64,000 nucleotides of DNA from Lathyrus oleraceus (taxonomy: Eukaryota; Streptophyta; Magnoliopsida; Fabales; Fabaceae), in contig NC_066585.1 of assembly GCF_024323335.1 (NCBI RefSeq), positions 531,416,582 through 531,480,581 on the forward strand. The letters are read 5' to 3'. A program made the translations under genes and the position numbers. Under the pieces are notes generated by a model. The model worked only from the letters and a program-made list of their open reading frames with translations. It ran no database searches and was not told the DNA's origin. This document shows positions 1 through 13,300 of the stretch, in pieces; the stretch's first letter is position 1; each line of letters begins with the position of its first letter.

Positions 1-3000
1 CACCAGGATCAGATTGGTACCTACTCGTTGCACTTAAAGCATGCGAGACATCTGGTCGAGTATATAACATGGCATACATGATAGATCCTATTGCAGATGC
101 ATATGGAATCTTATTCATGCGATCCCTTTCTTCCTTAGTTGAAGGGGATTGTGTTTTTGATAGACACAGGCCATGTTGCATAGGTATGAATCCTTTCTTG
201 GAATCATGCATATTAAAGCGTCTCAGCACTTTGTCTATGTATGTACTCTGACTTAGGCCAAGCAATTTTTGTGATCTATCTCTATAGATTATGATTCCTA
301 ATATATAGGCTGCTTCACCTAGGTCCTTCATAAAAAAGCATTTCCCCAACCAAGACTTTACTTGTTGCAGGGTAGGGACATCGTTTCCAATGAGTAATAT
401 GTCATCTACATATAATACCAGGAAAACGATCATGCTCCCACTAACCTTCTTGTAGACACAAGGCTCATCTTCGTTCTTGATGAATCCATATTGTTTTACT
501 GTTTCATCAAAACGAAGATTCCAGCTTCTGGAAGCTTGCTTTAATCCATAGATTGATCTTTGTAACTTACATATCTTTTGGGCTTCTTCTGGTATGTCAA
601 ATCCTTCAGGTTGTGTCATGTACACATCCTCAAGAAGATTCCCATTAAGGAAAGCAATTTTGACATCCATCTGCCATATTTCATAATCATGATATGCAAC
701 GATAGCAAGTAAAATCTGAACAGATTTAAGCATTGCAACTGGTGAAAAGGTTTCATCATAGTCAACCCCATGAATTTGTTTATATCCTTTTGCAACCAGT
801 TCTGCCTTATAGGTATGTACCTTACCATTCATGTCAGTCTTCTTTTTGAAGACCCACTTGCATCCTATAGGGTTAACTCCTACAGGAGACTCTACCAAGG
901 TCCAAACTTGGTTTGGGTACATGAAATCCATTTCAGATTTCATGGCTTCTAGCCACTTCTCAGACCCGGGACCAGTTATGGCCTCTTGGTAGGTCACAAG
1001 CTCATCTTGATCCATGAGTAATACATCACCTTGATCAGTTATGAGATATCCATATCTCTCAGGTAGGTGACGTATCCTGCTTGACCTACGTTGGTCTTGT
1101 TCTACTTGAGCAGGTTGCTCTTCCACAACTACTTGTGTTTCCTGCTCTAATTCCTCCATAGGTGTATCAATGCTTCGTGATTCTTGAATTTCTTCAAGCT
1201 CTAATTTCCTCCCATTGATTCCTTTGGAAATAAAATCATTTTCTAGGAAAACTCCAGTTCGAGCAACAAACACTTTGCCCTTAGAAGGATTGTAGAAGTA
1301 ATACCCTCTTGTTTCTTTAGGATACCCCATAAATAAGCATTTGTCATAATTGGGCTCAAGCTTAGTTGAAATTTGTCGTTTCACATAAACGTCGTAACCC
1401 CAAATCTTCATGTAAGACATATGTGGTTTCTTACCACTCCATATCTCATATGGTGTCTTCTCAACCTTTTTGGATGGAACAAGATTAAGTGTGTAAGTTG
1501 CTGTCAATAGTGCATGTCCCCAAAAGGAGTTTGGAAGATCGGCGTGACTCATCATGGATCAGACCATGTCTAACAGGGTTCGATTTCTTCTCTCAGATAC
1601 ACCATTCCATTGGGGTGTTCCAGGAGGAGTAAGTTGGGATATGATCCCACACTCTTTCAGATGGTCATCAAACTCTAGGCTTAAATACTCACCACCTCGA
1701 TCTGATCGAAGAGTTTTAATATTCTTACCTAGTTGGTTTTGTACTTCATTCTTGAATTCATTGAACTTTTCAAAGGACTCTGATTTGTGTTTCATTAAAT
1801 ACACATAACCATATCTACTGAAATCATCAGTAAATGTGATGAAGTACTGAAAACCTCCTTTGGCTGGTATGTTCAGTGGTCCACATACATCAGTATGTAT
1901 GAGGGCCAAAAGATCATTAGCTCTTTCACCTTTTTCTGTGAATGGAGACTTTGTCATCTTTCCAATTAAACAAGATCTACATGTCTCATATGATTCATAA
2001 TCAAAAGAGTCCAAGACTCCATCTTTATGGAGTTTGGAAATGCTTTTCTCATTTATGTGGCCTAATCGACAATGCCAAAGGTAAGTTGGATTTAACTCAT
2101 TAGGTTTCATCCTTTTAGTATTAATGTTATAAATAGACATTTCAAGATCAAGGACATATAGTTCATTGTTCATTTGTGCAGTAGCATAAAATATATCATT
2201 CAAATAAATTGAGCAACAATTGTTCTTTATTATAAATGAAAAACCAAACTTGTCCAAACAAGAAATGAAAATAATATTCCTGCTAATTGCAGGTACATAA
2301 TAACAGTTCTCTAACTGAATTATTAAACCACTAGGTAAAGTCAATACATAAGTTCCTACGGCTAAAGCAACAACCTTTGCTCCATTGCCAACTCGTAGGT
2401 CAACTTCACCTTTTGCCAAATCTCTACTCCTTTTTAGCCCATGCACATTGGTACAAATGTGAGAACCGCATCCAGTATCTAATACCCATGATGCAGAAGT
2501 AGATAAATTAATTTCAATAACAAAAATACTCGTAGTTGAAGTCTCTACTCCATTCTTCTTATCTTCTAGGTACTTCGGGCAGTTTCTTTTCCAGTGTCCG
2601 GTCTTACCGCAATGGAAGCAGGTGTCTTCCTTTGCTATGCCTCTACTAGGCTTCAAAGCAGCAACAATGGGTTTGGGTTTGGCAACTTCCTTGCCTTTCC
2701 TTTTATCACCCTGCTTGGTGGGTCTTTTGTTTTGTCTCTTTCCATTTCCGATCATTAGAATGGACTTCCCTTTTGACTTCAGATTCTACTCAGCAGTTCT
2801 TAACATGGCTAGCAGTTCAGGAAGAGATTTGTCCATATCATTCATATTGAAATTTAGGACAAACTGACTGAATCTATCTGGCAACGATTGCAAGATCAAA
2901 TCAGTCGCAAGTTCCTTTTCGAGGGGAAAACCCAACCTCTCAAGGTTTTCCACATGCCCAATCATCTTGAGCACATGGGGACCTACAGGGGATCCCTCAG

Positions 3001-3382
3001 CTAACTTGCCTTGAAAAAGGGCTTTTGAAACTTCAAACCTTTCATGCCTTGCTTGCTCTTGATAGAGCATCTTAAGGTGTTCGATCATATCGAACGCTGC
3101 CATGTTCTCATGTTGCTTTTGCAACTCTGAGTTCATGGGTGCTAGCATGAGACAAGCAGTTTCATTGGTATCATCGGCATGCTTCTTATAAGCATCTCTT
3201 TCCGCGTTATGTGCAGAACTAGGAGGTTCCTCTTCAGGAACAGGTTTCTCCAAGACATACAACTTTCTATCATGTTTGAGGGCAATCCTCAGATTTCGGT
3301 GCCAATCCAGAAAATTTGTCCCAGACAAATTTTCCTTGTCAAGGATTGATCGCAAAATGTTGTTAGAGGTGTTTGTTGTCAT
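1..3382 (-). pseudogene. copia gag-pol polyprotein, two in-frame stops, 3' end outside window
   Basis: One continuous minus-strand frame runs from the ATG at 3382 to the window edge and is broken only by TAG at 2786-2788 and TGA at 1559-1561. Gag occupies 2786-3382. The zinc knuckle CFHCGKTGHWKRNC is near 2575-2620 and the protease motif LDTGCGSH near 2455-2490. The integrase follows, with CRSC of its zinc finger, D at HTDVCGP, D at FTDDFSRYG and E at RGGEY. The RT catalytic YVDD is encoded at 401-412, and I found no stop between 1558 and 1. RNase H is not reached. Both stops fit single C-to-T changes (CAG to TAG, CGA to TGA), and the second lies just after the integrase core. The product is therefore not expected as a full polyprotein unless the stops are read through. 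Confidence 0.9.
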
Positions 3383-4956
3383 GGTAATCTACATGAAAAT
3401 AATGAAAATATAAGTATCAATAACATATTTAATTAGGCCTTTAATTAAATATGCTCCCACTATTTTACTCAAAACAAATGACCCTCACCATTTGATTCGG
3501 AAAATCCCGTTGGAAGATTTTCTAGTGGGTCGAGATCCACATTTCACTTTGTTTTAAGTCCGTGTAGGCGGATTACACAAAACTAGGTTATTTAGGTAGG
3601 AACTCCTTCCAATTGTATCTAAGAGAACTTTCGAATATTTTAGTTGGGTGAATAACTCCTTATTCCAATCCATCACATGGATCATTTCCAACTCTTGCTT
3701 CTAAACATATATAATCTTATTATAATTTGTTTAGTTAAGTTTGACCCATTGTTTTAGCAATTGGATATTACAATTATCCCATCGCACCTTACTAATATAG
3801 AACATGCACTTCGCGTAGGCGAAACCTACATTATCCGATACTAGTCTTGATGAGTGCTAAAACTTGGAAAGCATAAACTTAATATTTAATTTGAGGGAAT
3901 TTGCAATTATTCTGATCTCACCGGCTTATTTATCATATAAATCGTCTCTCACATGCATCAACATACATTCACATGCATCAACATACATAATGAAACAGTT
4001 ATGGCCCCTAGCGCAATTGTTCTCCCAAGCCAATGAGAGAACCTAAGCTAACCTAATAACAATCTAAGCTTCTCCAAGCAAGATCTTCAAGGTTGTCCTC
4101 CTTTGATATTGAATTCTTCTCTTTCTTCATAACATTACATTACATAAAAGAAACTCGTTTTACATACGAGGGAGTGAGATGAGAAAAGAAGTTACATTAA
4201 GAGATTAAAAGAGAGGCACTACACGCAGGTCGTATTTAAAAAACCCAAAACAAAATAAAGGAAAACTAAGGCCATAACCGATCACCACAAGACAATAATA
4301 ATAAACACATTATTATTAATAATTATAATTCTTTTAATTAATTAAAACCAAATTAAATTTCGGCGACCGATCACACTATGCAGAGTTAGATGGGGGTCCG
4401 CTGTCGACGTCGTTTTTCGCATCAACACTTGATACTTTAAAGCATAACTCTTGCGCAGTCACAACCCTAATCGCATAACTCTTTGACAACACAATCCTTG
4501 TGCCGTCATTAACCCTAATGCACCAATTTCAGACCATCAAACACATCTCGATTGTTGATTCAGTATGATTGATCAACACGTCATTGCTTCACCATACTAA
4601 TGTCAGATCAAGAAGCAAACGACCATTGATCACTCAAAGGAAAACAACCATTAAGTGTTTGAATGAACGAAACAGAAATAGTATACCATATATACACCGT
4701 ATTTTGCATCAGGATTACTTATATCATATATATAACTTGATCGTTCTCAATTTCATAACCTATGGACGATCGATGTATCGCTGCTTCACCATATTAATGT
4801 CGGATTCCGAAGCATAGTCAACATCAATCATCCAAATCGTACACACATGATGCCAAATTTAATTACTCGTTTATTCTTTGATTCATTCTGTCTTTTAATC
4901 GTATTAATACAGAAAATATAGAAAATAAACAGCTATCAGATGCATGGTTTTGTAAG
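3383..4956 (-). other. copia 5' leader (untranslated)
   Basis: This lies between the primer-binding site and the gag ATG. It is AT-rich with no convincing reading frame on either strand. Short ORFs here match nothing I recognise. A 1.5-kb leader is long but within what is known for Angela-like elements. Confidence 0.6.
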
Positions 4957-4970
4957 TGGCTCTGATACCA
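4957..4970 (-). other. primer-binding site, tRNA-iMet type
   Basis: The minus strand reads TGGTATCAGAGCCA, complementary to the 3' end of plant initiator tRNA-Met, the usual copia primer. It directly follows the LTR end and so fixes the LTR boundary near 4971. Confidence 0.9.
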
Positions 4971-5565
4971 CTAAAGAAGGAAGAGCGATCCAAAAATGCA
5001 GCGGAATTTAAAATTTCTCCTTTAGTGATCCTTACGAATGGGCATGATCAGTGAAAGAATCGTTACCTCTTGTGGCTATTGTAACCTTTGATGCAGATCT
5101 ACGGAGCGATCACGAACGTTGAATGATGACAACGCCTCTACTTAGTCCACACGAACGGATTCCTTCAATCTCAGTGCTAGCTGCTACGAATGAAGGCTTT
5201 GAGTGAGAGAGAGAGAGAGAGAGAGAAACGAAATTGAACTTGCACAAATGCTTCTGCACAAGGGTTCTATTTATAGAACCACTTGTGTGGGCTATAAGCT
5301 AAAAAGCCCACTTAAGTGTATGTGGCCCATATCTTATAATATGCCAAAATCACTTAAGCGCATGGTACCTTACCATATTTCGTATTCTACTTAAGTACAC
5401 CATACCTTACGATGTTCTACAATTCACTTAAGTGCACCGTACCTTATGGTGTTCCTTAGTTACTCTATCTCTCATCAATCCGTCCTTTGGTGTGTGACCT
5501 TGTAGGTTTTTGCGGCATTGACAATTATATTAAATCACATATTTAACATAATAAACAATGAGCGG
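4971..5565 (-). repeat. copia 5' LTR, downstream part (continues at 39646-40395)
   Basis: This is the U3-distal, R and U5 part of the LTR. It holds a GA microsatellite at 5203-5226 and the likely TATA box at 5263-5280. The Ogre insertion cuts it after 5565; AGCGG at 5561-5565 is one target-site copy. The exact LTR end next to the primer site is uncertain by 1-2 bases because it does not end in the usual CA. Confidence 0.8.
5263..5280 (-). promoter_or_regulatory. TATA box of the copia LTR
   Basis: The palindrome GGTTCTATTTATAGAACC reads CTATAAATAG on the minus strand. It lies about 290 bp upstream of the LTR end, a normal distance for an LTR promoter. The Ogre sits about 285 bp upstream of it and has separated it from most of U3. 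Confidence 0.5.
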
Positions 5566-7702
5566 TGTAAGACCCCAATTTTGACCCTAAGATCCCTCAT
5601 GGCATCATAACATTGCATTTGCATTGCCTCAAGGATCTTTAGCATCTTGGTTCCCTTTGCCTTTGGGTGGGACTCATTGTGATTGGTTTGAGATCACCAA
5701 GCATGCTTGAATTATACATCATTGTTTCTCTTACTTTTTTTTACTAACCAAAAGCACAAAAATGTGTCACTAACATCCTTTGTTTGAAGTTTGAGTATCA
5801 TCCAAGACACTTTGTGGGTTCTATTTAGAGGATCAGTCAACACAAGGGAATGGCTTGAGATACTTCTAACATGTTCAAATGGGGTCTATTCGTCAGTCAA
5901 AACGTTAATCTTGAAGGAGCAAAAGTTTGTTCATGAGCTGTCATGCTCGCTAGGCGAGCAGAATGGGTCGCCTAGCGAGTCCCAAGAAAAGCCACCAGAA
6001 TCACCTACGCTTAGAGGAATTTCTTGAACTGTCATGCTCGCTAGGCGAAGCCCACGTGTTTTAAAAAAAATAATAAAAAAAATAAAAAGAACGAAAATAA
6101 ATAAATAAATAAATAAAATAAATAAATAAAAATAAATAAATAAATAAATAAATAAAATATAACAGAAAATTTTTGGACTTGGGCCTCTCTCATTTGAGCT
6201 CACAGGTCCACAAAAATCAAGTTATAAATTCAGAGTTTCAGTGAAACAAAAGGCAATTCCATTCCTATTATTACCCTGGCAGGGAAAAAGATAGTGAGAA
6301 AAGAGCTAACAGAGTTCAGAGCAACCTCCAGAGACTGAAGGGAACTCATCGGCAAAGAACCAATTCCCTCTCATATAAACCCTAAGAGTGCTTTGCAAAC
6401 CCAACCTTGCCATTCAATTTCATCGGTCTCTCCAATCAGGTTTGCCCTTATCCCCATTACTCTATGCTTTTAATTTGAATGCTCTGAATGTATGAGGTAT
6501 TATGGGTGAATTTGATACCCTTTTGATGCATGTGTTTGACGAGAGGTTTAGGCCTCCTACCCTTGGTTGCTTTTTGTGAGCTTTTTGTGAATTTTAATGG
6601 CATGATTCATGTGGTTACATTTTGATTTGGGGGCAACTCTTGATTACCCTATCCTGTTTGCTCTAACCTGTTTTATGGCATTGTCTTCTCCTGATTTCAT
6701 CCTTTTACTCTAATCTGTTTGTTGAGTTTTTGTGAGGGCTCACATACTCTTGCAGGGATAGCTTGCTTGGTGTTCCACTTTATTTGTGGGGTACCACCTG
6801 GAGGTCTATTCCGATTACCTGTACTGACTCACTTTCTTTGATGGTGTTTAGCTTGGAAGAGTCTTTGGACTGTTACTTCAGATCTTTATCCGTACGGTAG
6901 ATCTCTCGATCCCTTTACTTTTCCCGCATGTTACCGATTTCTTAGGTTTCGTATAGCCTCTCGTGGCATGTCATTTAAGGTAGCGCGGTTCCTTCACCTA
7001 GGACTGCCCTTTTTGCATAAGCATCCTTAAACACCCCAAACTCATTGATTTTTCTTCTCCTAAAACACGTTATCTCCTTCTACTACAGGCGAGTAAGTCT
7101 CCAAAGGTCAAGCATCCGGTAGATTGCGTAGTAACATCGTTCATCCAAACCCTTACCCCGTAGTTAGTCGAACTACGTTTTGCTCTGATTTTCATCCCAG
7201 ATGAGATACGTAGGCATAAGACGCGATGTCTTAGCGAGCACACTCCTCTTTAACCCATAGGTAGCCGAGCTACGAAGACTCTGATTCTCAGATTCAAATG
7301 AGATACGTATGCAGTGGATGCGACGTCCGTGCGAGTCATTTTCTTTTGACCCTTCTTTTAGTAAGTAGTACATTAGATAAACATACACGCTTTTCTCATC
7401 CCTTCAATCATGTTTGCACAAATAAATTTTTCACAAAAACAACAACCTTTGCAACAAATGTGAAAAGGGCTCCCTAGGAGTACCTAGGATGTTTTGGGTG
7501 CCTAATACCTTCCCATTGCATAACCAACCCCCTTACCCGGATCTCTGACATTTTTACTAGATTTTGATTCGATAAAACTTTTAGGTTTTTGTTCGCTTTC
7601 TAACCATTCCTTTGGATAAATAGAAGTGCGGTGGCGACTCGACTTGTATGATTTACCTTGGATTTAGTCAATACATCTAATGGTAACGAATACCCCGCTA
7701 CA
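5566..7702 (+). repeat. Ogre 5' LTR
   Basis: This 2137-bp LTR matches the 3' LTR (starting 19933) along its length once the insertions there are removed. A palindrome made of CTCGCTAGGCGA and TCGCCTAGCGAG lies at about 5946-5981. An A-rich TAAA/AAT stretch lies at 6061-6160, a possible TATA box at 6372-6381, and a paired block with AACTACG and GAGATACGTAGG at 7159-7320. A box GGTGGCGACTC at about 7630 resembles the primer site. Peptides predicted from the A-rich stretch are low-complexity artefacts. Confidence 0.92.
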
Positions 7703-7708
7703 GAAAAG

Positions 7709-7726
7709 TGGCGACTCTGCTGGGGA
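7709..7726 (+). other. Ogre primer-binding site, tRNA-Arg type
   Basis: TGGCGACTCTGCTGGGGA starts 6 bases after the LTR end. Ogre elements are known to prime from tRNA-Arg. I cannot check the tRNA match here. Confidence 0.8.
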
Positions 7727-8523
7727 ATATCCTAGTGGGTTTTGCCTACTTTTCATATTTGTTGTATTGTATTGTATATTTTTTTTTGTGTGACATATTT
7801 TTGTGCAATTTGGGATTACTGTATTGTATGTAATGATTGAATTGTTTGATATTAATTCCTTGTGTGCTCGGTGATCTTTGTGAGATGAGTTCTATACCCG
7901 AACTCGAGTGCACTTAGGATAAGAGAATGGCATAGTCTTGTCGACTTGTGTGGAGTTATTCCTTAGGAAGTTGACTTGCAAGCCCATTCACTTGGTGGAG
8001 GTTATGTTGGGATCAATAATGTCACACAAGTAAGTTGTGGTTAGACATTACTCTTTCTAATATAGACCTTAGAAGCCAAGGACCTTAGTTTACCAAGCCC
8101 ATCTTGGCCTATTCGTAGGATGTAGTGCGAAAGTCGTTCAAGTGTAAGACTTGATACGATTGTTACGCGATACTACACTCATAAGAGTCTCTCTTGAGAA
8201 TATTTTTGGAATACGAGTAGTCGTTTCTCCGATAATATCCAAAAGATGGGATGATGACTATGGGAACCTTTTGTAGAACATGTTTGGCAGGTTAAACCTT
8301 AGTACACTCCCTTTGGGTGGTTCTTAGCCTAAACTCCATGCTCGTGACTTGCAACAAACCCTTGATTCATGGTTGATCCGTTCAGGTATCCTTAATATCA
8401 ATGGATCTTGGGTGTTGATAAGGTGTAAACCATAATCCACCAAAATGGATGGTTGATATTAAGGATAACATGATCCATCCCATGACCTTTGTTTGGTGTG
8501 CTTTGCTTGATCCTTGAGTGTGA
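7727..8523 (+). other. Ogre leader between primer site and ORF1
   Basis: No long reading frame, RNA gene or repeat is seen. This is the usual position of the Ogre 5' untranslated region and packaging signal. Confidence 0.6.
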
Positions 8524-10077
8524 TTGTTGCATTCATGCATTCACGCACCCATTTGCATTCATATCATCAAAATAATGAGAAAATTTTCAAGGAACTTAAG
8601 AGGTCTATTTGCAAAATTTTCAGACATGGAAAGACAAAGAAGGAATACAAAGAAGTACAGTTTCAGACAACCCGACTTGAAAGAGTTAAGGAATTTGACA
8701 TCTTATGTATTAGATCCCTTGGGTTTCAAGGCTCGTTTTGGGAAGCTTCTTCCTCTTCTGACTACTCAGGTGGATGAAGGATTGATGAGTGTATTAGTGC
8801 AGTTTTACGATCCTTTGTACCGTTGCTTCACGTTTCCGGATTTCCAGCTTTTGCCTACCCTTGAGGAGTATGCGTATCTTGTGGGTATACCTGTTCTGGA
8901 TCAGTTGTCGTTCAGTGGCTTGGAAAGGGTTCCTACTTCTCAAGAGATAGCAGACATGTTACACATAGATGAATCTCTGGTTGATGCTCATATGACTACC
9001 AAAGGAGGAATTCAAGGTCTCCCTTCTGAGTTCCTCATTGCTCAAGCTACTATGTATGGGAAGGCCATGAGTGAGGATGCCTTTGAAGCCATATTTGTAC
9101 TTCTCATCTATGGGCTAGTGTTATTCCCCAACATCGACAAGTTTGTGGATGTGAACGCTATTAGGATCTTTTCTACTCTTAATCCCGTTCCGACTCTGTT
9201 GGGTGATACCTATTTCTCTTTGCATATGAGGAATGCAAAGGGTGGTGGTGCCATTATGTGTTGTTTGCCTCTGTTGTATAAGTGGTTTATTTCTCACTTA
9301 CCTCAGACGGTCGCTTTCAAGGAGAACAAGGAATGTCTACGGTGGTCCACAAGACTTATGTCTCTCACTAATGATGATATCTCTTGGTACAACCGTGTGT
9401 ATGACGGTGTGCAGATTATTGACTCTTGTGGCGAATTCTCCAATGTACCTCTTCTTGGTATATGTGGTGGGATTAACTACAATCCTGTTTTGGCACGTCG
9501 GTAGCTTGGGTTCCCCTTAAAGGATAAACCCAATAACATTCTGTTAGAGAGTGTATTCTTTCAGGATGGTAAAGATCCCTAAGGCTTGAAGGGCAGAATA
9601 GTCCGCGCTTGGCGCAAGATTCATAGGAAAGGAAGGAAATAGTTGGGTCCTAAGAATTGCATCGCTTTGGAGCCTTACACTATTTGGGTTAGGAAGAGGG
9701 CGTCTGAGTATCTCATGCCTTATGAGTATCTGAGACCTACACCTATGATTATGGCTGGGCCTTCAACCCTCCCTAATCAATGAGTAAAGGAGTTGAGAGA
9801 CTAAGACTGTTCACGTGCCTGGATCCGTGAACGTGAAGAGTTGCTTCAGCAGATTAAGGAGAAGGATGCGTTGATTGAGTTTCTTGAGCATCAGGTTATT
9901 GATGACCCGGATGATGTATGGACTTCGCTACTTCCTCAGTCTTCTAAGTTCTGGAAGAGGAGGTATGATCAACTCGCCAAAGAGAAGGCCGATATGGAGG
10001 CAGCCTATGAGAGGGAGGTGAAGAGGCTTCGTGCAGCTTACCTTCCTGTGTCCCGAACTTTAGATGATTGTTTCTAG
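8524..10077 (+). pseudogene. Ogre ORF1 (extra ORF upstream of gag), five in-frame stops
   Basis: A single frame of 517 codons runs from 8524 to the stop at 10077. The first 326 codons are open; a more conservative start is the MRKFSRNLRG methionine near 8575. Further in-frame stops lie at 9502, about 9580, 9640, 9781 and 9802, with no frameshift. ORF1 of unknown function is a hallmark of Ogre elements and is related to plant proteins annotated as DUF7745-like. The C-terminal part (from about 9820) is charged and helix-forming (REREELLQQIKEKD), suggesting a coiled coil. Several stops fit C-to-T changes of Gln or Arg codons. Confidence 0.82.
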
Positions 10078-10319
10078 GGATCCATAGGATGATTATTTTC
10101 CTTTTCTCTTGTACATGATTGACGATGCTGCACTTCTTTTCCCTGATATTATTTGATGAGATATTTCCATATGTGATAAAATGCTTAATATTTCTAGAAT
10201 TTGCAAATAAAACTCTAAAGTTCCTTTGAAATAAAAAACAAATCATATGCACAAACATTGCATGCATCATATGCATAAGCAGGTTTTGTTTCCGGTCCCT
10301 TGCCCTGTGGTCTAACTCT

Positions 10320-13300
10320 GTGTCCTTCATTTATTTTGAAGACAAGCTGACTCACCGGTACTACACTAGAGCCAATATTTCAAGACTGATGGATCACTTA
10401 GAGCAAGAGAACCGCGAGCTGAAAGAGGAAGTGGCCAGATTGACTGCCCTAATGGAGTCATTCATGGCCGCCCAGAGCCAGTCCTCTCCGACACCTTCAA
10501 CTCCTCCCCAGAAGACAGTTATCTCCGAGATTGTCTCCTCTACTGTGTCCGCTGCCAGTGCACACTTTGTTCCAACAGCCATGCCAACCGGATTCCCGTG
10601 GGGGATGCCTCCCAATTTCATGCTTGAGGGTCTTGTTACCGCCTTTGCTTCTCTGCCGGCATCTAGCCCGATCCTTGCCGTTCCTCCTCCTATCGTGCAT
10701 ACTTTGCCTGGGGTAGACGACACCATCTATCATTCTGAGCCGTCTGAGGGTCCAGATGTTTATGAGAAGATGGATGCTATGAACGATCAATTTCTTGAGC
10801 TTCGTAAGGAATTGAAAACTCTCAGAGGGAAGGATCTTTTCGGCAAGTCTGCTGTCGAACTCTGCTTGGTTCCAAATGTGAAGATCCCTATGAAATTCAA
10901 GGTCCCTGATTTTGAAAAGTACAAAGGAAATACTTGTCCTCTCAGCCACCTGGTCATGTATGCCAGGAAGATGTCGACTCAAACCGATAATGACCAACTA
11001 CTCATCCACTACTTTCAGGACAGTCTGTCCGGTGCCGCTTTGCGTTGGTACATGGGTTTAGACAGCGCGAACATCCGATCCTTCAATGATCTCGGCGAAG
11101 CCTTCGTCAAGCAATACAAGTACAACGTGGATATGGCCCCCGATAGAGATCAATTGAGAGCCATGTTCCAGAAGGATAAAGAAACATTTAAGGAGTACGC
11201 CCAGAGGTGGCGAGAGGTGGCAGCACAGATCGTGCCTCCGCTAGAAGAGAAAGAGATGACTAAGATCTTTTTGAAGACTTTAAGTTCTTTTTATTATGAG
11301 AGGATGATTGCTAGCGCTCCTTCTGACTTCACCGAGATGGTGAATATGGGGATGCGTCTAGAAGAAGGGGTCCGTGAAGGACGGTTAACCAGAGAAGAAG
11401 GCTCTTCTGCCAAACGTTATGGGGCATTTGCAAAGAAGAAAGATGGAGAGGCACATGCTGTGACCTCCCATGAGAAACCAAGAAGACCCTCTGTGAGGAG
11501 GAAGACTGTGCGTCCCGCCAGTAACCAGCACCAGGTGGCTCATATGGCACCTATCTTTAGAGATAATCAGCAGTACCAGCAACATAACAACAATGAGCAA
11601 CCACCTCAGCAATATCAGCCACAACAGCTCCGTCCACAACAGCAGGCCTACCAGCCTCGAAACAGTAATCAAACCAGCACAAGTTATGAGAGGAAGAGGG
11701 TCACCTTCGATCCTATTCCTATGACGTACGCAGAGTTATACCCCTCTTTGATAGAAAGGAAGTTGATTACTCCGAGAGACCCACCGGCTATACCTGCTAA
11801 CCCCCAGTGGTGGTATAAGCCTAAGTTACATTGTGTTTACCATTCTGGTGCTCCCGGCCACGACGTGGAGAATTGTTACCCTTTGAAGACCAAGGTTCAA
11901 GACCTTGTGAGGTGTGGTATTTTATGTTTTGAGGACGTAGGCCCTAATGTGAAGAAGAACCCATTGCCCGAACATGGGAAATCTGTCAACATGGTCCAGG
12001 GTTGCCCTGGAAAATACAAGGTCAAATATGTCAGTCATATTCAACAGTCTCTGGTCCAGATGCATCGTTTGTTGTGTGACTACAGTCATTATGAGCATGA
12101 CCATGATAGATGTCGAGTCTGCTCTGTTAACTGATTGGGTTGTTGCCAGGTGCGCAAGGATGTTCAGGAAATGCTGGACTGTCATACGGTGAACTGACTT
12201 TTGGTGTGTTTTTGCTTTGGAAAGCAAATGTCGCGGATAGCAAGAGTCGCCACCGACTTTTCTTTTATCCAATAAGGAAAGGCGGAAAAGAACAGGAAAG
12301 ACCTTGATTAGATTTTGGGTTCGGGAGGTACATTATACAAAGGGAAGGTGTTAGCACCCTTTGTATCCATGGTTATCCATGGGCTCTTAATTGCTGGATC
12401 ACTTATGTTGTTTTTTTCTTGTCTGAAAAAAGTGTTTGTGAACTGCTTAGAAAATGTTTTGAAAAGAGAGTTTAACTTTGTAATGATTCTTGTACGAATG
12501 TATACAAAGTATTTATCTCGTGTAATTTTGAAAGCTGTTTAGAAAAATATAACTTGGTAATGATTCTAGTACGAATGTATACCAAGTGGTGATTTTCTAG
12601 TAGATGTTTTGCAAAGTGTGAGGTATGAAAAGTATTTTGAGTTGTGATTCAGCATTTACGAGTTATACCTACCCAAGGTCTTTATGGGCATTTCCTATCC
12701 TTATGAGGGTAAAACTGTCCTTACTATTGAGAAGTAAGTAGTTTCATCCTTTGGATGTAAAAGGGACATCGTAGGGTCATCGATTGGTCATTGAAGGCAA
12801 CATTTGTAAGGATACCTTAGCATTCGAAGGGACGATCATCATTTAACCGTAGGCTACAACGACGGGTCATAGAGGGACAAAAATCATATATTCGCAGGCA
12901 ACATCCGAGGGACTATGATTTATCTTATAGGGACATGATGATTTAACCGAAGGGTCTTTGCTAAGTGTATCCCCACATTCGCGGGACATGACCGTAATAC
13001 CGTAATACCGTAATACCGTAAGGCAACAAAGAGAGGTCCAAGATCACATATTCAAAGGCAATATTTTATAATCAATTAGGTAATTAGGATGAATCTCCAC
13101 ATTAAAATTAATTAGGTAATTAGGATGAATCTCCATATTAAAAATCAATTAAGTAATTAGGATGAATCTCCACAAGGGTATCCCCCAAATAAAGTGGAAT
13201 ACTTAGCAAGCTACCTTTTCCGGGAGTATGTGAACCCTTACAAAATTCAGCAAACAGGTCAGAATACCAAATCAGGGTGCAATCGAGAATTGCACCAAAC

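Noticed and set aside
2786..2788. Programmed gag-pol stop read-through in the copia element
   Set aside because: Copia elements normally have one continuous frame, the codon fits a CAG-to-TAG mutation, and a second unrelated stop exists.
5931..6203. Tyr/Leu/Phe-rich membrane-like minus frame
   Set aside because: Translation of the A-rich TAAA repeat in the Ogre LTR.
10394..10997. Minus-strand frames over Ogre gag
   Set aside because: Shadows of the real plus-strand gag frame.
12230..12255. Primer-binding site marking an internal region of a second retrotransposon
   Set aside because: The same box occurs inside complete Ogre LTRs at the same distance from the LTR end, and the TSDs place the LTR end at 12180, so the insert is a solo LTR.
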